DNA of 41,691 nucleotides from an uncultured Collinsella sp. GTDB lineage: Bacteria; Actinomycetota; Coriobacteriia; Coriobacteriales; Coriobacteriaceae. Position 1 is the first letter of the stretch. Each line of letters begins with the position of its first letter. The DNA lies in NCBI GenBank assembly GCA_900540855.1, contig UQHK01000017.1, positions 1 to 41,691 on the forward strand. The letters run 5' to 3'. Below the pieces are notes generated by a model. It was not told where the DNA came from. It searched no databases and saw nothing but the letters and a program-made list of their open reading frames with translations. Shown here piece by piece: positions 1-7,766 of this stretch. Position numbers and translations under genes: made by a program.

Positions 1-2
1 GG

Positions 3-32
3 CCAGCCCGTGGGAGGCCAGGGCGCCGCTGA
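3..32 (+). CDS. possible 3' end of an upstream gene
   Basis: The first bases can be read in one frame as a basic, Arg/Gly-rich tail (PARGRPGRR) ending in TGA at 30-32. A strong intrinsic terminator follows about 40 bases later, which is what one expects after the last gene of an operon. Too little is visible to name the product. The other two frames run through the terminator without a stop, so they are less likely. Confidence 0.3.
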   Translation, partial: PARGRPGRR

Positions 33-69
33 CCGGTGGACGGCACCGAGCCGTCAATGGAATGGAGAA

Positions 70-98
70 GGGGGAGGCCTCGCGGCCTCCCCCTTTTT
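70..98 (+). terminator. intrinsic terminator
   Basis: A 10-bp stem GGGGGAGGCC / GGCCTCCCCC with a TCGC loop is followed directly by TTTTT. It closes the transcription unit that enters from the left edge and separates it from coaE. Confidence 0.85.
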
Positions 99-165
99 GC
101 GTTATATACAAGCTGTGTCTTGTGAACGGGCTCTTCTTCTGACTCTCTTACTGTTTGGCTGTTTT

Positions 166-196
166 TTGAACTGTCGCTTTGTATTTGCGCGATAAT
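166..196 (+). promoter_or_regulatory. candidate promoter of the coaE operon
   Basis: TTGAAC (166-171) and GATAAT (191-196) resemble sigma-70-type -35 and -10 boxes, with a slightly long 19-base spacer. They lie after the upstream terminator and about 28 bases before the coaE start, in a visibly AT-richer stretch. This is a sequence match only. Confidence 0.4.
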
Positions 197-224
197 AACT
201 CGCATTGACGTTAGGGAGGGCTTG

Positions 225-866
225 ATGTTTACCGTTTTTGTTTTGGGCAATATTGCTTCGGGTAAATCGACTGCCTGCCGCTATCTGGAATCTCGCGGAG
301 CCCTGCTTATCGATTTAGACGTTCTTGCCAAATCGCTGTACGTGCCGGGGTCGGATATCGTCAATGCTCTTGCTGAAGAGTTTGGCTGGGATATTTTGGA
401 CGAGGAGGGCGGCGTTCGACGTAACATCCTCGCTTCTCGAGCTTTTGTCTCTCCTGATGCGGTTGCAAGGCTCAATAGCATTGTGCACCCCGTTCTCATT
501 GAGCAGCTGTCACTGAGGATTCTTGATCCGGTTTGCTGCACGGTTTCGTCCCCCCGTTATCCCTTTGCGGTTGTCGAGGTTTCTGCCCCGACTGGTTTTG
601 AGGATGCTTTTGGCCTGGCTGATGAAATTCTGGTTATCAGCGCTCCTTTAGCAGTTCGTCGCGGGCGTGCTATTCATCGTGGTATGGAGCCCTCTGATTT
701 TGATGCGCGTTCTGCATGCCAACCTGATGAGGCTTCGCTTTGCAATCTCGCTACGACGGTAATCGATAATGCGGCGGGCGACAACTCGCTCTTTGAACAA
801 CTGGACGCTTGGCTTGTGCGCCATGGCTTCGGGGATGTAGTGGATAAGGAGGAGGCCGATGCCTAG
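225..866 (+). CDS. coaE: dephospho-CoA kinase
   Basis: CoaE phosphorylates the 3'-hydroxyl of dephospho-CoA, the last step of coenzyme A synthesis in the cytosol. The 213-residue product has the P-loop GNIASGKST at about residues 8-16. The family motif LIDLDVLAKSLY follows near residue 30, and a VHPVL segment sits near residue 88, as is usual in CoaE. Length is typical (about 200 residues). The ATG at 225 is preferred over the TTG three bases upstream because the Shine-Dalgarno GGGAGG lies at 214-219. The last 8 bases overlap the following transglycosylase gene, which suggests translational coupling. Codon use is less biased than in the glycolytic genes further right. Confidence 0.93.
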   Translation: MFTVFVLGNIASGKSTACRYLESRGALLIDLDVLAKSLYVPGSDIVNALAEEFGWDILDEEGGVRRNILASRAFVSPDAVARLNSIVHPVLIEQLSLRILDPVCCTVSSPRYPFAVVEVSAPTGFEDAFGLADEILVISAPLAVRRGRAIHRGMEPSDFDARSACQPDEASLCNLATTVIDNAAGDNSLFEQLDAWLVRHGFGDVVDKEEADA

Positions 867-1440
867 GACACGTTTCTTTACGTGGTATCGCGTGGTGCCA
901 CTTGCCGTTGTGTTCGTCTTTGGCCTTATTTCGCTCGTCTACTCGTATGCTCCTGCCGCTTTCTTTAAGCCTTTGTATCCGATTGACTACGAGGCGTACG
1001 TAAAGCAATCGAGCATTTCGCACAATCTTGATCCGTATCTGGTGTGTGCTGTCATAAAGTCGGAATCGAATTGGGATCCTGAGGCCGAGTCGAATCAAGG
1101 CGCTCGGGGATTAATGCAGCTGATGCCCGAGACTGCCCAGGATATGATTGCCAAAGGTCTTGTCGATGGTAGCGAGTATTCAGCCGACAACCTTAACGAT
1201 CCCGCTACGAACATCGAGTTTGGCTGCGCGTACCTCTCGTATCTCTTAACGTATTTCAACGGGTCGACGGATAGCGCTATTGCCGCATATAACGCCGGCA
1301 TGGGCAATGTGGATGGTTGGGCGCAGCAGAGCACCTCGCTTCACAATGCGATTACCTTCCCCGAGACGCAGGCTTATCTGATTCGCGTCAATAATGCCTG
1401 GGTTCGCTATAAGACGCTCTATCCCGATCGGTTCGTATAG
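859..1440 (+). CDS. membrane-anchored lytic transglycosylase (SLT domain)
   Basis: This 193-residue protein is predicted to cleave peptidoglycan glycan strands outside the membrane. Residues 12-30 form one hydrophobic N-terminal helix that acts as anchor or signal. The rest is a soluble lytic transglycosylase domain. KSESNW carries the presumed catalytic Glu69, followed by QGARGLMQLMPETA, by NLNDPATNIEFG, and by the AAYNAG motif near residue 147, all hallmarks of the Slt70/MltE-like fold. It is short, with no LysM or SH3 domain. It overlaps coaE by 8 bases and ends about 50 bases before uvrB. Family assignment is firm; the physiological role (growth, division or secretion) cannot be told. Confidence 0.9.
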   Translation: MPRTRFFTWYRVVPLAVVFVFGLISLVYSYAPAAFFKPLYPIDYEAYVKQSSISHNLDPYLVCAVIKSESNWDPEAESNQGARGLMQLMPETAQDMIAKGLVDGSEYSADNLNDPATNIEFGCAYLSYLLTYFNGSTDSAIAAYNAGMGNVDGWAQQSTSLHNAITFPETQAYLIRVNNAWVRYKTLYPDRFV

Positions 1441-1491
1441 GACTAAGCCCACCTCCTGCGTATACTGCAGATGTATGAGTTAGGAGTATCC

Positions 1492-3732
1492 ATGGCGGAA
1501 TTTGAAGTAGAACGCGTTGGTGGTGAACTTAAGCGCTTTGGCGTTGAGGGCGCTGAGGTGCCGTTTGAAGTCGTTTCTCCCTATGAGCCTGCAGGTTCTC
1601 AGCCTAAGGCCATTGAGTCGCTTGTGCAGGGTGTGAGGGACGGAGATCGCTATCAGGTTTTGCTGGGCGTGACTGGTTCGGGCAAGACCTTCACGATGGC
1701 TAAGACTATTGAGGCCCTGGGGAAGCCGACGCTGGTCATGGCTCCCAATAAAACGCTCGCCGCTCAGCTTGCGAGCGAGCTCAAAGAGTTCTTTCCCAAC
1801 AACGCTGTGGTCTACTTTGTCTCGTACTACGACTACTATCAGCCCGAGGCGTATGTGCCGCAAAGCGATACATATATCGAGAAAGACTCCTCGATTAACG
1901 AAGAGGTCGAGATGCTGCGACATCAGGCGACCGCATCGCTGCTCTCTCGACGCGATGTGATCGTTGTCGCATCGGTCTCGTGTATCTATGGCATTGGCTC
2001 TCCTGAGGACTATGCGGGTCTGGCTCCAAACGTCGACAAGAAGGTGCCGCTCGAGCGTGATGACTTTATCCATGCACTTATTGACATTCAATATGATCGC
2101 AATGACTATGACCTGGCACGCGGCACGTTCCGCGTGCGCGGCGATGTTGTCGACGTGTATCCGCCTTATGCCGAGCATCCGTTGCGGTTTGAGTTCTTTG
2201 GCGACGAGGTTGAGCTTATTGCCGAGATCGATGAGGTTACCGGTGAGATGCTTCGTGAGTACGAGGCCATCCCCGTATGGCCGGCATCGCACTACGTGAC
2301 CGAGAAGCCGAAGGTCAAGGCGGCTCTGAAATCAATCAGTGAAGAGTGCGAGAAGCGTGTGGCCGAGCTCAAGGCGACCGACAAGTTGCTCGAGGCACAG
2401 CGTCTGCAGCAGCGCACCGACTATGATCTCGAGATGCTCGAGACCATGGGTTTTTGTAACGGTATCGAGAACTACTCGCGTCATCTGGACGGTCGAAAAC
2501 CGGGCGAGCCGCCGTTTACCCTGATCGATTACTTCCCTAAGGACATGCTCTGCATCATCGATGAGAGCCATGTGACGGTGCCGCAGATTCGCGGCATGCA
2601 CGAAGGTGACCGCTCGCGTAAGGTGACGCTGGTGGAGCATGGTTTTCGCCTTCCTTCGGCACTCGATAACCGCCCGCTTCGTTTCGATGAGTTTGAGGCA
2701 AGGATACCCCAGTTTATCTATGTTTCGGCCACACCGGGCGACTACGAGCTGCGGGTGAGCCAAAACGACGTTGAGCAGATTATTCGTCCAACCGGTCTGC
2801 TCGACCCCAAGATCGATGTGCGTCCGGTTCGTGGGCAGATTGACGATCTTGAGGACGAGATTCGCGAGCGCGTTGCCCGCAAGGAGCGCGTGCTGGTGAC
2901 CACGCTCACCAAGCGCATGGCCGAGGACCTGACCGACCATCTGCTTGATGCCGGCATTAAGGTCAATTACATGCACTCCGATACAGCGACGATGGACCGT
3001 GTCGAGATCCTGCGAACGCTGCGCGAGGGCAAGATCGATGTTCTCGTTGGCATCAACCTGCTTCGCGAGGGCCTAGACCTTCCCGAGGTCTCACTGGTGG
3101 CAATTCTCGATGCCGATAAGGAAGGCTTCTTGCGCAACCGCCGTTCGCTGATTCAGACGATTGGCCGCGCGGCCCGTAACGCCGATGGCGAAGTCATCAT
3201 GTATGCGGACGTTGTGACCGATTCGATGAAAGAGGCCATCGAGGAGACGCAGCGCCGTCGTGAGATTCAGATGGCATATAACGAAGAGCATGGCATTGTG
3301 CCCAAGACGGTGCGCAAGGCCATCAACGACATCTCAAGTTTTATTGCCGAGGCCGAAAAAACCGTGGGTTCCAAGGGGCGCTCGAAGGGCGACTCTCTTG
3401 GACATGGCGCATTCTATACGCCCGATGAGTCGGGCGAGGGTGGCGTGCCGGAAACGGTGGCGCCCGAGCAGACACTTGCGGAGCAGTTGGAAGAACTGCC
3501 GCATGACGAGCTCGTGCGGATCGTCGAAACCATGGAAGAGGATATGCGTAACGCTTCTGCCGCCATGGACTTTGAGGAGGCGGCGCGCCTGCGCGATGCC
3601 GTCGTTCAGATTCGGGCGATGCTCGAGGGTGCGTCTGAGGACGAGACGATCGAGCGCTTACGTTCGCAGGCTCGCAAGGGTTCCACGTTCGCATCGGGCA
3701 GAAAACGCCAGGGTGCACGGTTTAAGAAATAG
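1492..3732 (+). CDS. uvrB: excinuclease ABC subunit UvrB
   Basis: UvrB is the helicase-like damage-verification subunit of nucleotide excision repair; it receives DNA from UvrA and recruits UvrC. The 746-residue product shows Walker A GVTGSGKT at about residues 59-66, the Tyr-rich beta-hairpin YYDYYQPEAYVP that clamps DNA, the DESH box at about 357-360, GRAARN of motif VI, and a C-terminal UVR domain (MDFEEAARLRDAV). It is longer than typical UvrB (about 660-680) because of a Gly/Glu-rich linker before the UVR domain. An upstream in-frame ATG at 1471 is less likely than 1492, which has AGGAG at 1482-1486. A TATACT box at 1461-1466 could be part of its own promoter. No convincing SOS box precedes it. 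Confidence 0.97.
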   Translation: MAEFEVERVGGELKRFGVEGAEVPFEVVSPYEPAGSQPKAIESLVQGVRDGDRYQVLLGVTGSGKTFTMAKTIEALGKPTLVMAPNKTLAAQLASELKEFFPNNAVVYFVSYYDYYQPEAYVPQSDTYIEKDSSINEEVEMLRHQATASLLSRRDVIVVASVSCIYGIGSPEDYAGLAPNVDKKVPLERDDFIHALIDIQYDRNDYDLARGTFRVRGDVVDVYPPYAEHPLRFEFFGDEVELIAEIDEVTGEMLREYEAIPVWPASHYVTEKPKVKAALKSISEECEKRVAELKATDKLLEAQRLQQRTDYDLEMLETMGFCNGIENYSRHLDGRKPGEPPFTLIDYFPKDMLCIIDESHVTVPQIRGMHEGDRSRKVTLVEHGFRLPSALDNRPLRFDEFEARIPQFIYVSATPGDYELRVSQNDVEQIIRPTGLLDPKIDVRPVRGQIDDLEDEIRERVARKERVLVTTLTKRMAEDLTDHLLDAGIKVNYMHSDTATMDRVEILRTLREGKIDVLVGINLLREGLDLPEVSLVAILDADKEGFLRNRRSLIQTIGRAARNADGEVIMYADVVTDSMKEAIEETQRRREIQMAYNEEHGIVPKTVRKAINDISSFIAEAEKTVGSKGRSKGDSLGHGAFYTPDESGEGGVPETVAPEQTLAEQLEELPHDELVRIVETMEEDMRNASAAMDFEEAARLRDAVVQIRAMLEGASEDETIERLRSQARKGSTFASGRKRQGARFKK

Positions 3733-3737
3733 CGAAC

Positions 3738-3778
3738 ATGCCCCGAGTTCCCTGCGGAGCTCGGGGCATGCGTCTTTT
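3738..3778. terminator. bidirectional terminator between convergent genes
   Basis: CATGCCCCGAG (3738-3748) pairs perfectly with CTCGGGGCATG (3760-3770), and the inner bases extend the stem to about 15 bp with a tiny loop. A short T-rich run follows on the plus strand. It lies between uvrB (+) and the FAD-dependent gene (-), so it probably serves both. Confidence 0.7.
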
Positions 3779-3797
3779 GCGCGCTGGAATTCGTGCG

Positions 3798-5438
3798 TTA
3801 GAGGTCTGCGATCAGGGCTTCGGCACAACGGATGCCGTCGGTGGCGGCGCTCATGATGCCGCCGGCATATCCAGCTCCCTCACCGCAAGGGTAGAGGCCC
3901 GGGGTCGACACGGCATGGCATGTTCGGTCTCGGGCGACGGTGACCGGTGAGCTCGAGCGGGTCTCCACGCCGGTAAGAACGGCGTCGGGGCGGTCGTAGC
4001 CGCGTAGCTTTTTCCCGAGTAGGGGAAGTCCCAGGCGGAGCGACTCGACGATATGCTGCGGCAGGGCTTCGTCAATTGCCGTCCAGGTCACACCGAGCGG
4101 ATAGGTGGGCTTTACCTTTCCGGGCGCCTTGCTGGCACGTCCTGCGAGGAAATCTCCGACGAGCTGTGCCGGTGCGTTCCAGTTGGAACCGCCCAGGCGA
4201 TAGGCGGCCGCCTCGCAGGCACGCTGGAGCTCGATGCCGGCGAGCGGGTCATCGTTGGGAAGGTCCTCGGGTGTGACGTTAACGAGCAGGGCGGCATTTG
4301 CGTTGCGTCCGTCGCGGGCATTGAGACTGGCGCCGTTGACGCACAGGTGGCCCTGCTCGGAAGAGGCGGCGACAACCTGCCCGCCGGGGCACATGCAAAA
4401 CGAGAACACGCTGCGGCCGTTGGGAAGATGGGCGACGAGCTTGTAAGGGGCTGCTCCGAGGGCAGGATGTCCCGCCGAGGCTCCGTATTGGACTCGGTCG
4501 ATGTCGCGCTGCGGATGCTCGATGCGAACGCCCATGGCAAAGGTCTTTTGTGCGAGGGCCACGTTGTGGCCCTTAAGGAGCTCAAAAATATCGCGAGCAG
4601 AATGCCCGCAGGCGAGGATGAGGTGCTTTGTCTCGATTGGCTCGCAAGCGGCGTCTTGGGACGATTGGACATCAATACCGGTGATGGCGCCAGACGCGTC
4701 GATGCGAATGTCGACGAGCTTCGTTCGATAGCGGACGACACCTCCGAGCTGCTCGATGCGCTGGGATATAGCGGTGACGACCGTGGGAAGGATGTCGGAG
4801 CCAATGTGCGGCTTGGCATCCCACAGAATATCGCGGGGCGCACCCGCTTCGACGAAGGTTTCGAGGATAAGGCGATGGGCGGGATTTTTGGTTCCCGTAT
4901 TGAGCTTGCCGTCCGAGAAGGTCCCCGCGCCGCCCAGGCCAAACTGGATATTGCTCTCGGGGTCGAGGATGCGCTCCTTTAGAAAGAGGTCGATCGCCTG
5001 CGAGCGGCGAAATGCCGGGTCGCCGCGCTCGATGAGCAAGGGCTTAAGACCTGCTTCGGCGAGCGTAAGCGCAGCGAAAAGGCCGGCGCATCCGGCGCCG
5101 ACAACGACAGGGCGTTCTTGAGGCGCGTCGGAGGCGGGGGAGGGGAATGAAGGCTCATCGTCTTCTATCGCGCGTACGCGCGAGCGGTCACGCTCGACAA
5201 CGCTGTCGACTGCTTCTCGCTCGAGGTGGGGACTAGTCAGCTCAACACGAAAGCCCAGGATAAAATGGACGTCTCGTTTTTTGCGAGCGTCGATTGACTT
5301 GCGGTGGAGCTCGATGGACTTGATTTCGGAGTCCTTGCAACGTAGGACGCGCTTGGCGACTCGCTTGCCAACAATGAGACAGGCATTTTCATCGCCGGCT
5401 TCATCGAGCGACGCGTTGACTTGGGTGATTTCGATCAT
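3798..5438 (-). CDS. FAD-dependent oxidoreductase, COG2509 type
   Basis: This is a 546-residue soluble flavoprotein of the uncharacterised FAD-dependent dehydrogenase family. A roughly 105-residue N-terminal domain, rich in charged residues, precedes a Rossmann dinucleotide-binding motif, VVVGAGCAG at residues 111-119. The C-terminus has the FAD-contacting pattern CGEGAGYAGGIMSAATDG, typical of COG2509. The true substrate of this family is unknown. The start is the ATG at 5436-5438, preceded on the minus strand by AAGGAG with 6-base spacing; a longer open frame upstream has no such site. It lies downstream of a second flavoprotein gene on the same strand, separated by 80 bases with a weak hairpin. 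Confidence 0.85.
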   Translation of the reverse strand: MIEITQVNASLDEAGDENACLIVGKRVAKRVLRCKDSEIKSIELHRKSIDARKKRDVHFILGFRVELTSPHLEREAVDSVVERDRSRVRAIEDDEPSFPSPASDAPQERPVVVGAGCAGLFAALTLAEAGLKPLLIERGDPAFRRSQAIDLFLKERILDPESNIQFGLGGAGTFSDGKLNTGTKNPAHRLILETFVEAGAPRDILWDAKPHIGSDILPTVVTAISQRIEQLGGVVRYRTKLVDIRIDASGAITGIDVQSSQDAACEPIETKHLILACGHSARDIFELLKGHNVALAQKTFAMGVRIEHPQRDIDRVQYGASAGHPALGAAPYKLVAHLPNGRSVFSFCMCPGGQVVAASSEQGHLCVNGASLNARDGRNANAALLVNVTPEDLPNDDPLAGIELQRACEAAAYRLGGSNWNAPAQLVGDFLAGRASKAPGKVKPTYPLGVTWTAIDEALPQHIVESLRLGLPLLGKKLRGYDRPDAVLTGVETRSSSPVTVARDRTCHAVSTPGLYPCGEGAGYAGGIMSAATDGIRCAEALIADL

Positions 5439-5454
5439 CGAGGTCTCCTTAGAG

Positions 5455-5488
5455 GCAAGAAAGAGGCCGTCCGGTATTCCAGACGGCC
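5455..5488 (-). terminator. weak terminator or attenuator hairpin
   Basis: Read on the minus strand, GGCCGTCTGG and CCGGACGGCC pair over 10 bp with one U-G wobble and an AATA loop, followed by the T-rich CTCTTTCTT. It sits between the two flavoprotein genes. On the plus strand the same place has a C-A mismatch, so the minus-strand RNA is the better fold. Confidence 0.5.
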
Positions 5489-5518
5489 CGAATGCGTTTT
5501 TGATTATAGACTGCGCGG

Positions 5519-6790
5519 CTACAGGCTGCTTGCAGCGCGAATGCCCGAGATCCAGGCCCACGCAAGGTTAAAGCCTCCGCAATCGGCGTCGATGTCGAGC
5601 GCTTCACCGCAAACGTAAAGCGGAGCGTCGACAACGCTGCGCGCGCGTAGGCTGGGTGTTGAGATACTCTTGACAGATACGCCACCACGCGTGACCTGCG
5701 CCGAGCGCTCATCGGTCGTCCCCTCGGCAAACAGCTTAAAGTGCTTGAGGATCGAGACCAGATGGATGACATCGTTGGAGCCTGGATGGCACTGCTCGAA
5801 CGCTGTGCAGACGACGCGGGAGAGTTGCGGGGCGAGCATGCCGTCGAGCCAACGGGGATCGCGGGGTGAAAAGCGGCCGAGCAGTTCAACGCGTCGGTTG
5901 AGCGTATCGAGCAGCTCGTCTTTGGAGAGGTCGGGGAAAACGTCGAGCAGGATCGTATCGCCGTGCTGGATACGACGAGAGAGGTTGAAGACAGCGACAC
6001 CCGAGATACCGAAGGTTCGAAACAGCACTTCACCGTCTTCGTGCCAGAGCTCATTATGATTGCGGGCGAGCGTCAAGCGGGCACGGACGCGCAGGCCATC
6101 CAACGTCTTGAATGCCGCCCGATCGCCAACGACCGTTGCCGATACGGGGCAGAGGATGGGGCGCAGTGAAGTGAGGGGGAGGCTAAACGTATCGGCGATA
6201 CCGGTGGGGTTGCCGCCCGTGGCGATAATTACGGCATGTGCCTGCAGGGCCTCGTTCTTGCGAGGGACATCGGCGAGCGCTTTCCGAAGCGAGCGGAGCT
6301 CCGATTTTCGGTCGTCGTGCTTTTTTGCCTTGAGTGCCCGCGCTGGACGGTCTATTTGGAGTGCCCAGCCTTCGGAAGCTTTGTGCGCCGAGGCAACGTT
6401 GGCTCCGCAGATTAAGGTGATACCTAGGCGGTCGCAAACGCTGAGAAGCGCGTCGCGCACCGATTCGGCGCGAAGGGAGCGCGGGTACAGCCGGCCTTCC
6501 TCGGAGGTTGTCATGATGCCCAGCGAGGAGAAGAAACCCATAAGCTCTTGTTCGGGCTGGGGGCCCATGACGGATGTGACGAATGCTGGGTGGTTATACC
6601 GCTGAGGATCGATTGATTCGTTGGAGAGGTTGCAGCGGCCGTTACCGGTCGCAAGGAGCTTAAGGCCGCAGGCGACATCGCGCTCAACGATGCAGACGCT
6701 TTTGCCAGCGCGTGCGGCCGTAATGGCGGCGGCGAGGCCTGAAGCCCCGCCGCCGATTACCAAGACGTCATAGAGGGCGCTCGCGTTCAC
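5519..6790 (-). CDS. NAD(P)/FAD-dependent oxidoreductase, BaiN/HI0933 family
   Basis: The 423-residue product has the N-terminal Rossmann motif VIGGGASG (residues 11-18) and GNGRCNLSN near residue 55, the signature of the HI0933/YhiN/BaiN flavoprotein family. Near the C-terminus it has GGFNLAWAWISG, which closes the FAD site. One member, BaiN of Clostridium scindens, is linked to bile acid 7-dehydroxylation, but most members have no known substrate. The start is GTG at 6788-6790, immediately after the TAA of the Mrp gene with no gap, which implies translational coupling. Family is secure; function is not. Confidence 0.85.
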   Translation of the reverse strand: MNASALYDVLVIGGGASGLAAAITAARAGKSVCIVERDVACGLKLLATGNGRCNLSNESIDPQRYNHPAFVTSVMGPQPEQELMGFFSSLGIMTTSEEGRLYPRSLRAESVRDALLSVCDRLGITLICGANVASAHKASEGWALQIDRPARALKAKKHDDRKSELRSLRKALADVPRKNEALQAHAVIIATGGNPTGIADTFSLPLTSLRPILCPVSATVVGDRAAFKTLDGLRVRARLTLARNHNELWHEDGEVLFRTFGISGVAVFNLSRRIQHGDTILLDVFPDLSKDELLDTLNRRVELLGRFSPRDPRWLDGMLAPQLSRVVCTAFEQCHPGSNDVIHLVSILKHFKLFAEGTTDERSAQVTRGGVSVKSISTPSLRARSVVDAPLYVCGEALDIDADCGGFNLAWAWISGIRAASSL

Positions 6791-7621
6791 TTAGGCCTCG
6801 TCGGTCTCGTGCGGGGTAATAGCCTCGACGGCAGAGACTGCCTTGGGCAACATGCCATCGGGCAGCGCGGTCTCGACCTCGCCCTTATCGCAGGCCTCGG
6901 CGAGTGCCGGATTAATGGGAAGCTGGCCCAAGATGTCGAGGTTATAGCGCTCTGCGACCTCGGGGAGCTTGCTCTTGCCAAAGACCTCGATCTTCTTGCC
7001 GCAGTCGGGGCACTCAATATAGCTCATGTTCTCGACAATGCCCAGAATGGGGACGTTCATCTTCTCGGCCATGTTGACCGCCTTGGCGACGATCATCGAG
7101 ACCAGATCCTGCGGGCTCGTGACGATGACGATGCCGTCGACCGGCAGCGACTGGAAGACGGTGAGCGCGACGTCGCCTGTTCCCGGAGGCATGTCGACCA
7201 GCAGGTAGTCGATGGGGCCCCACGAGGTCTCGCTCCAGAACTGCCTAATGGCGCCTGCGATGACCGGACCGCGCCAAAGGACGGGGTCGGTCTCGTTTTG
7301 GAGCAGCAGGTTGGAGCTCATGACCTTGACGCCGTGCTCGGAGATTTCGGGCAGCATAAGGTTGCCAAGGGCATGGACGTGGCGTCCACTCATACCGAAC
7401 ATCTTGGGGATAGAGGGACCGGTGATGTCGGCATCGAGGACGCCGACCTTGTGGCCGTGACGGGCAAGCTCGGTGGCGATGGCACCGGTGACAAATGACT
7501 TGCCGACACCGCCCTTGCCGGAAAGCACGGCGATGACGCGCTTGACCTCGGACAGCGTGTTCTCCTCAAATTGCGACGGCGACGTTTGTCCGCCGGCGGC
7601 CTGTGCGTGTTCGCAACCCAT
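6791..7621 (-). CDS. Mrp/NBP35-family iron-sulfur carrier ATPase
   Basis: This is a 276-residue P-loop ATPase of the Mrp/ApbC/NBP35 family, which assembles or carries iron-sulfur clusters to apo-proteins in the cytosol. It has the deviant Walker A SGKGGVGKS (residues 34-42), the family sequence VDMPPGTGD in the middle, and the cluster-binding pair C204-P-D-C207 that bridges the homodimer. Cys3 near the N-terminus (MGCEHAQ) is also seen in short Mrp proteins. The start is the ATG at 7619-7621, preceded by AAGGAG with 6-base spacing. The MIP18 domain found in some Mrp proteins is absent. Confidence 0.92.
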   Translation of the reverse strand: MGCEHAQAAGGQTSPSQFEENTLSEVKRVIAVLSGKGGVGKSFVTGAIATELARHGHKVGVLDADITGPSIPKMFGMSGRHVHALGNLMLPEISEHGVKVMSSNLLLQNETDPVLWRGPVIAGAIRQFWSETSWGPIDYLLVDMPPGTGDVALTVFQSLPVDGIVIVTSPQDLVSMIVAKAVNMAEKMNVPILGIVENMSYIECPDCGKKIEVFGKSKLPEVAERYNLDILGQLPINPALAEACDKGEVETALPDGMLPKAVSAVEAITPHETDEA

Positions 7622-7676
7622 GTATGACTCCTTTGTATATGCTGGGGCCGGGGCCCCGCGATGTGACACGAGCGTC

Positions 7677-7706
7677 ATTGTACCCTCGTTTGCGAGCGGG
7701 AGTCAT
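7677..7706 (-). promoter_or_regulatory. candidate promoter of the mrp operon
   Basis: On the minus strand, ATGACT (7706-7701) and TACAAT (7682-7677) form a plausible -35/-10 pair with an 18-base spacer. TACAAT matches the -10 consensus at five of six positions. The start of the Mrp gene is about 55 bases downstream. No promoter experiment backs this. Confidence 0.45.
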
Positions 7707-7766
7707 TTGCGATGCGTTTGGGCCGAGCGTGCTTGCAATACGATGGGCCCAAGCGAATGGGCGGGC

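Noticed and set aside
10..195. Small plus-strand open frame at the left edge
   Set aside because: It reads straight through a strong intrinsic terminator and has no similarity to a known family.
4053..4982. Plus-strand open frame of 309 codons
   Set aside because: Antisense to the COG2509 flavoprotein, whose Rossmann and FAD motifs are clear on the minus strand.
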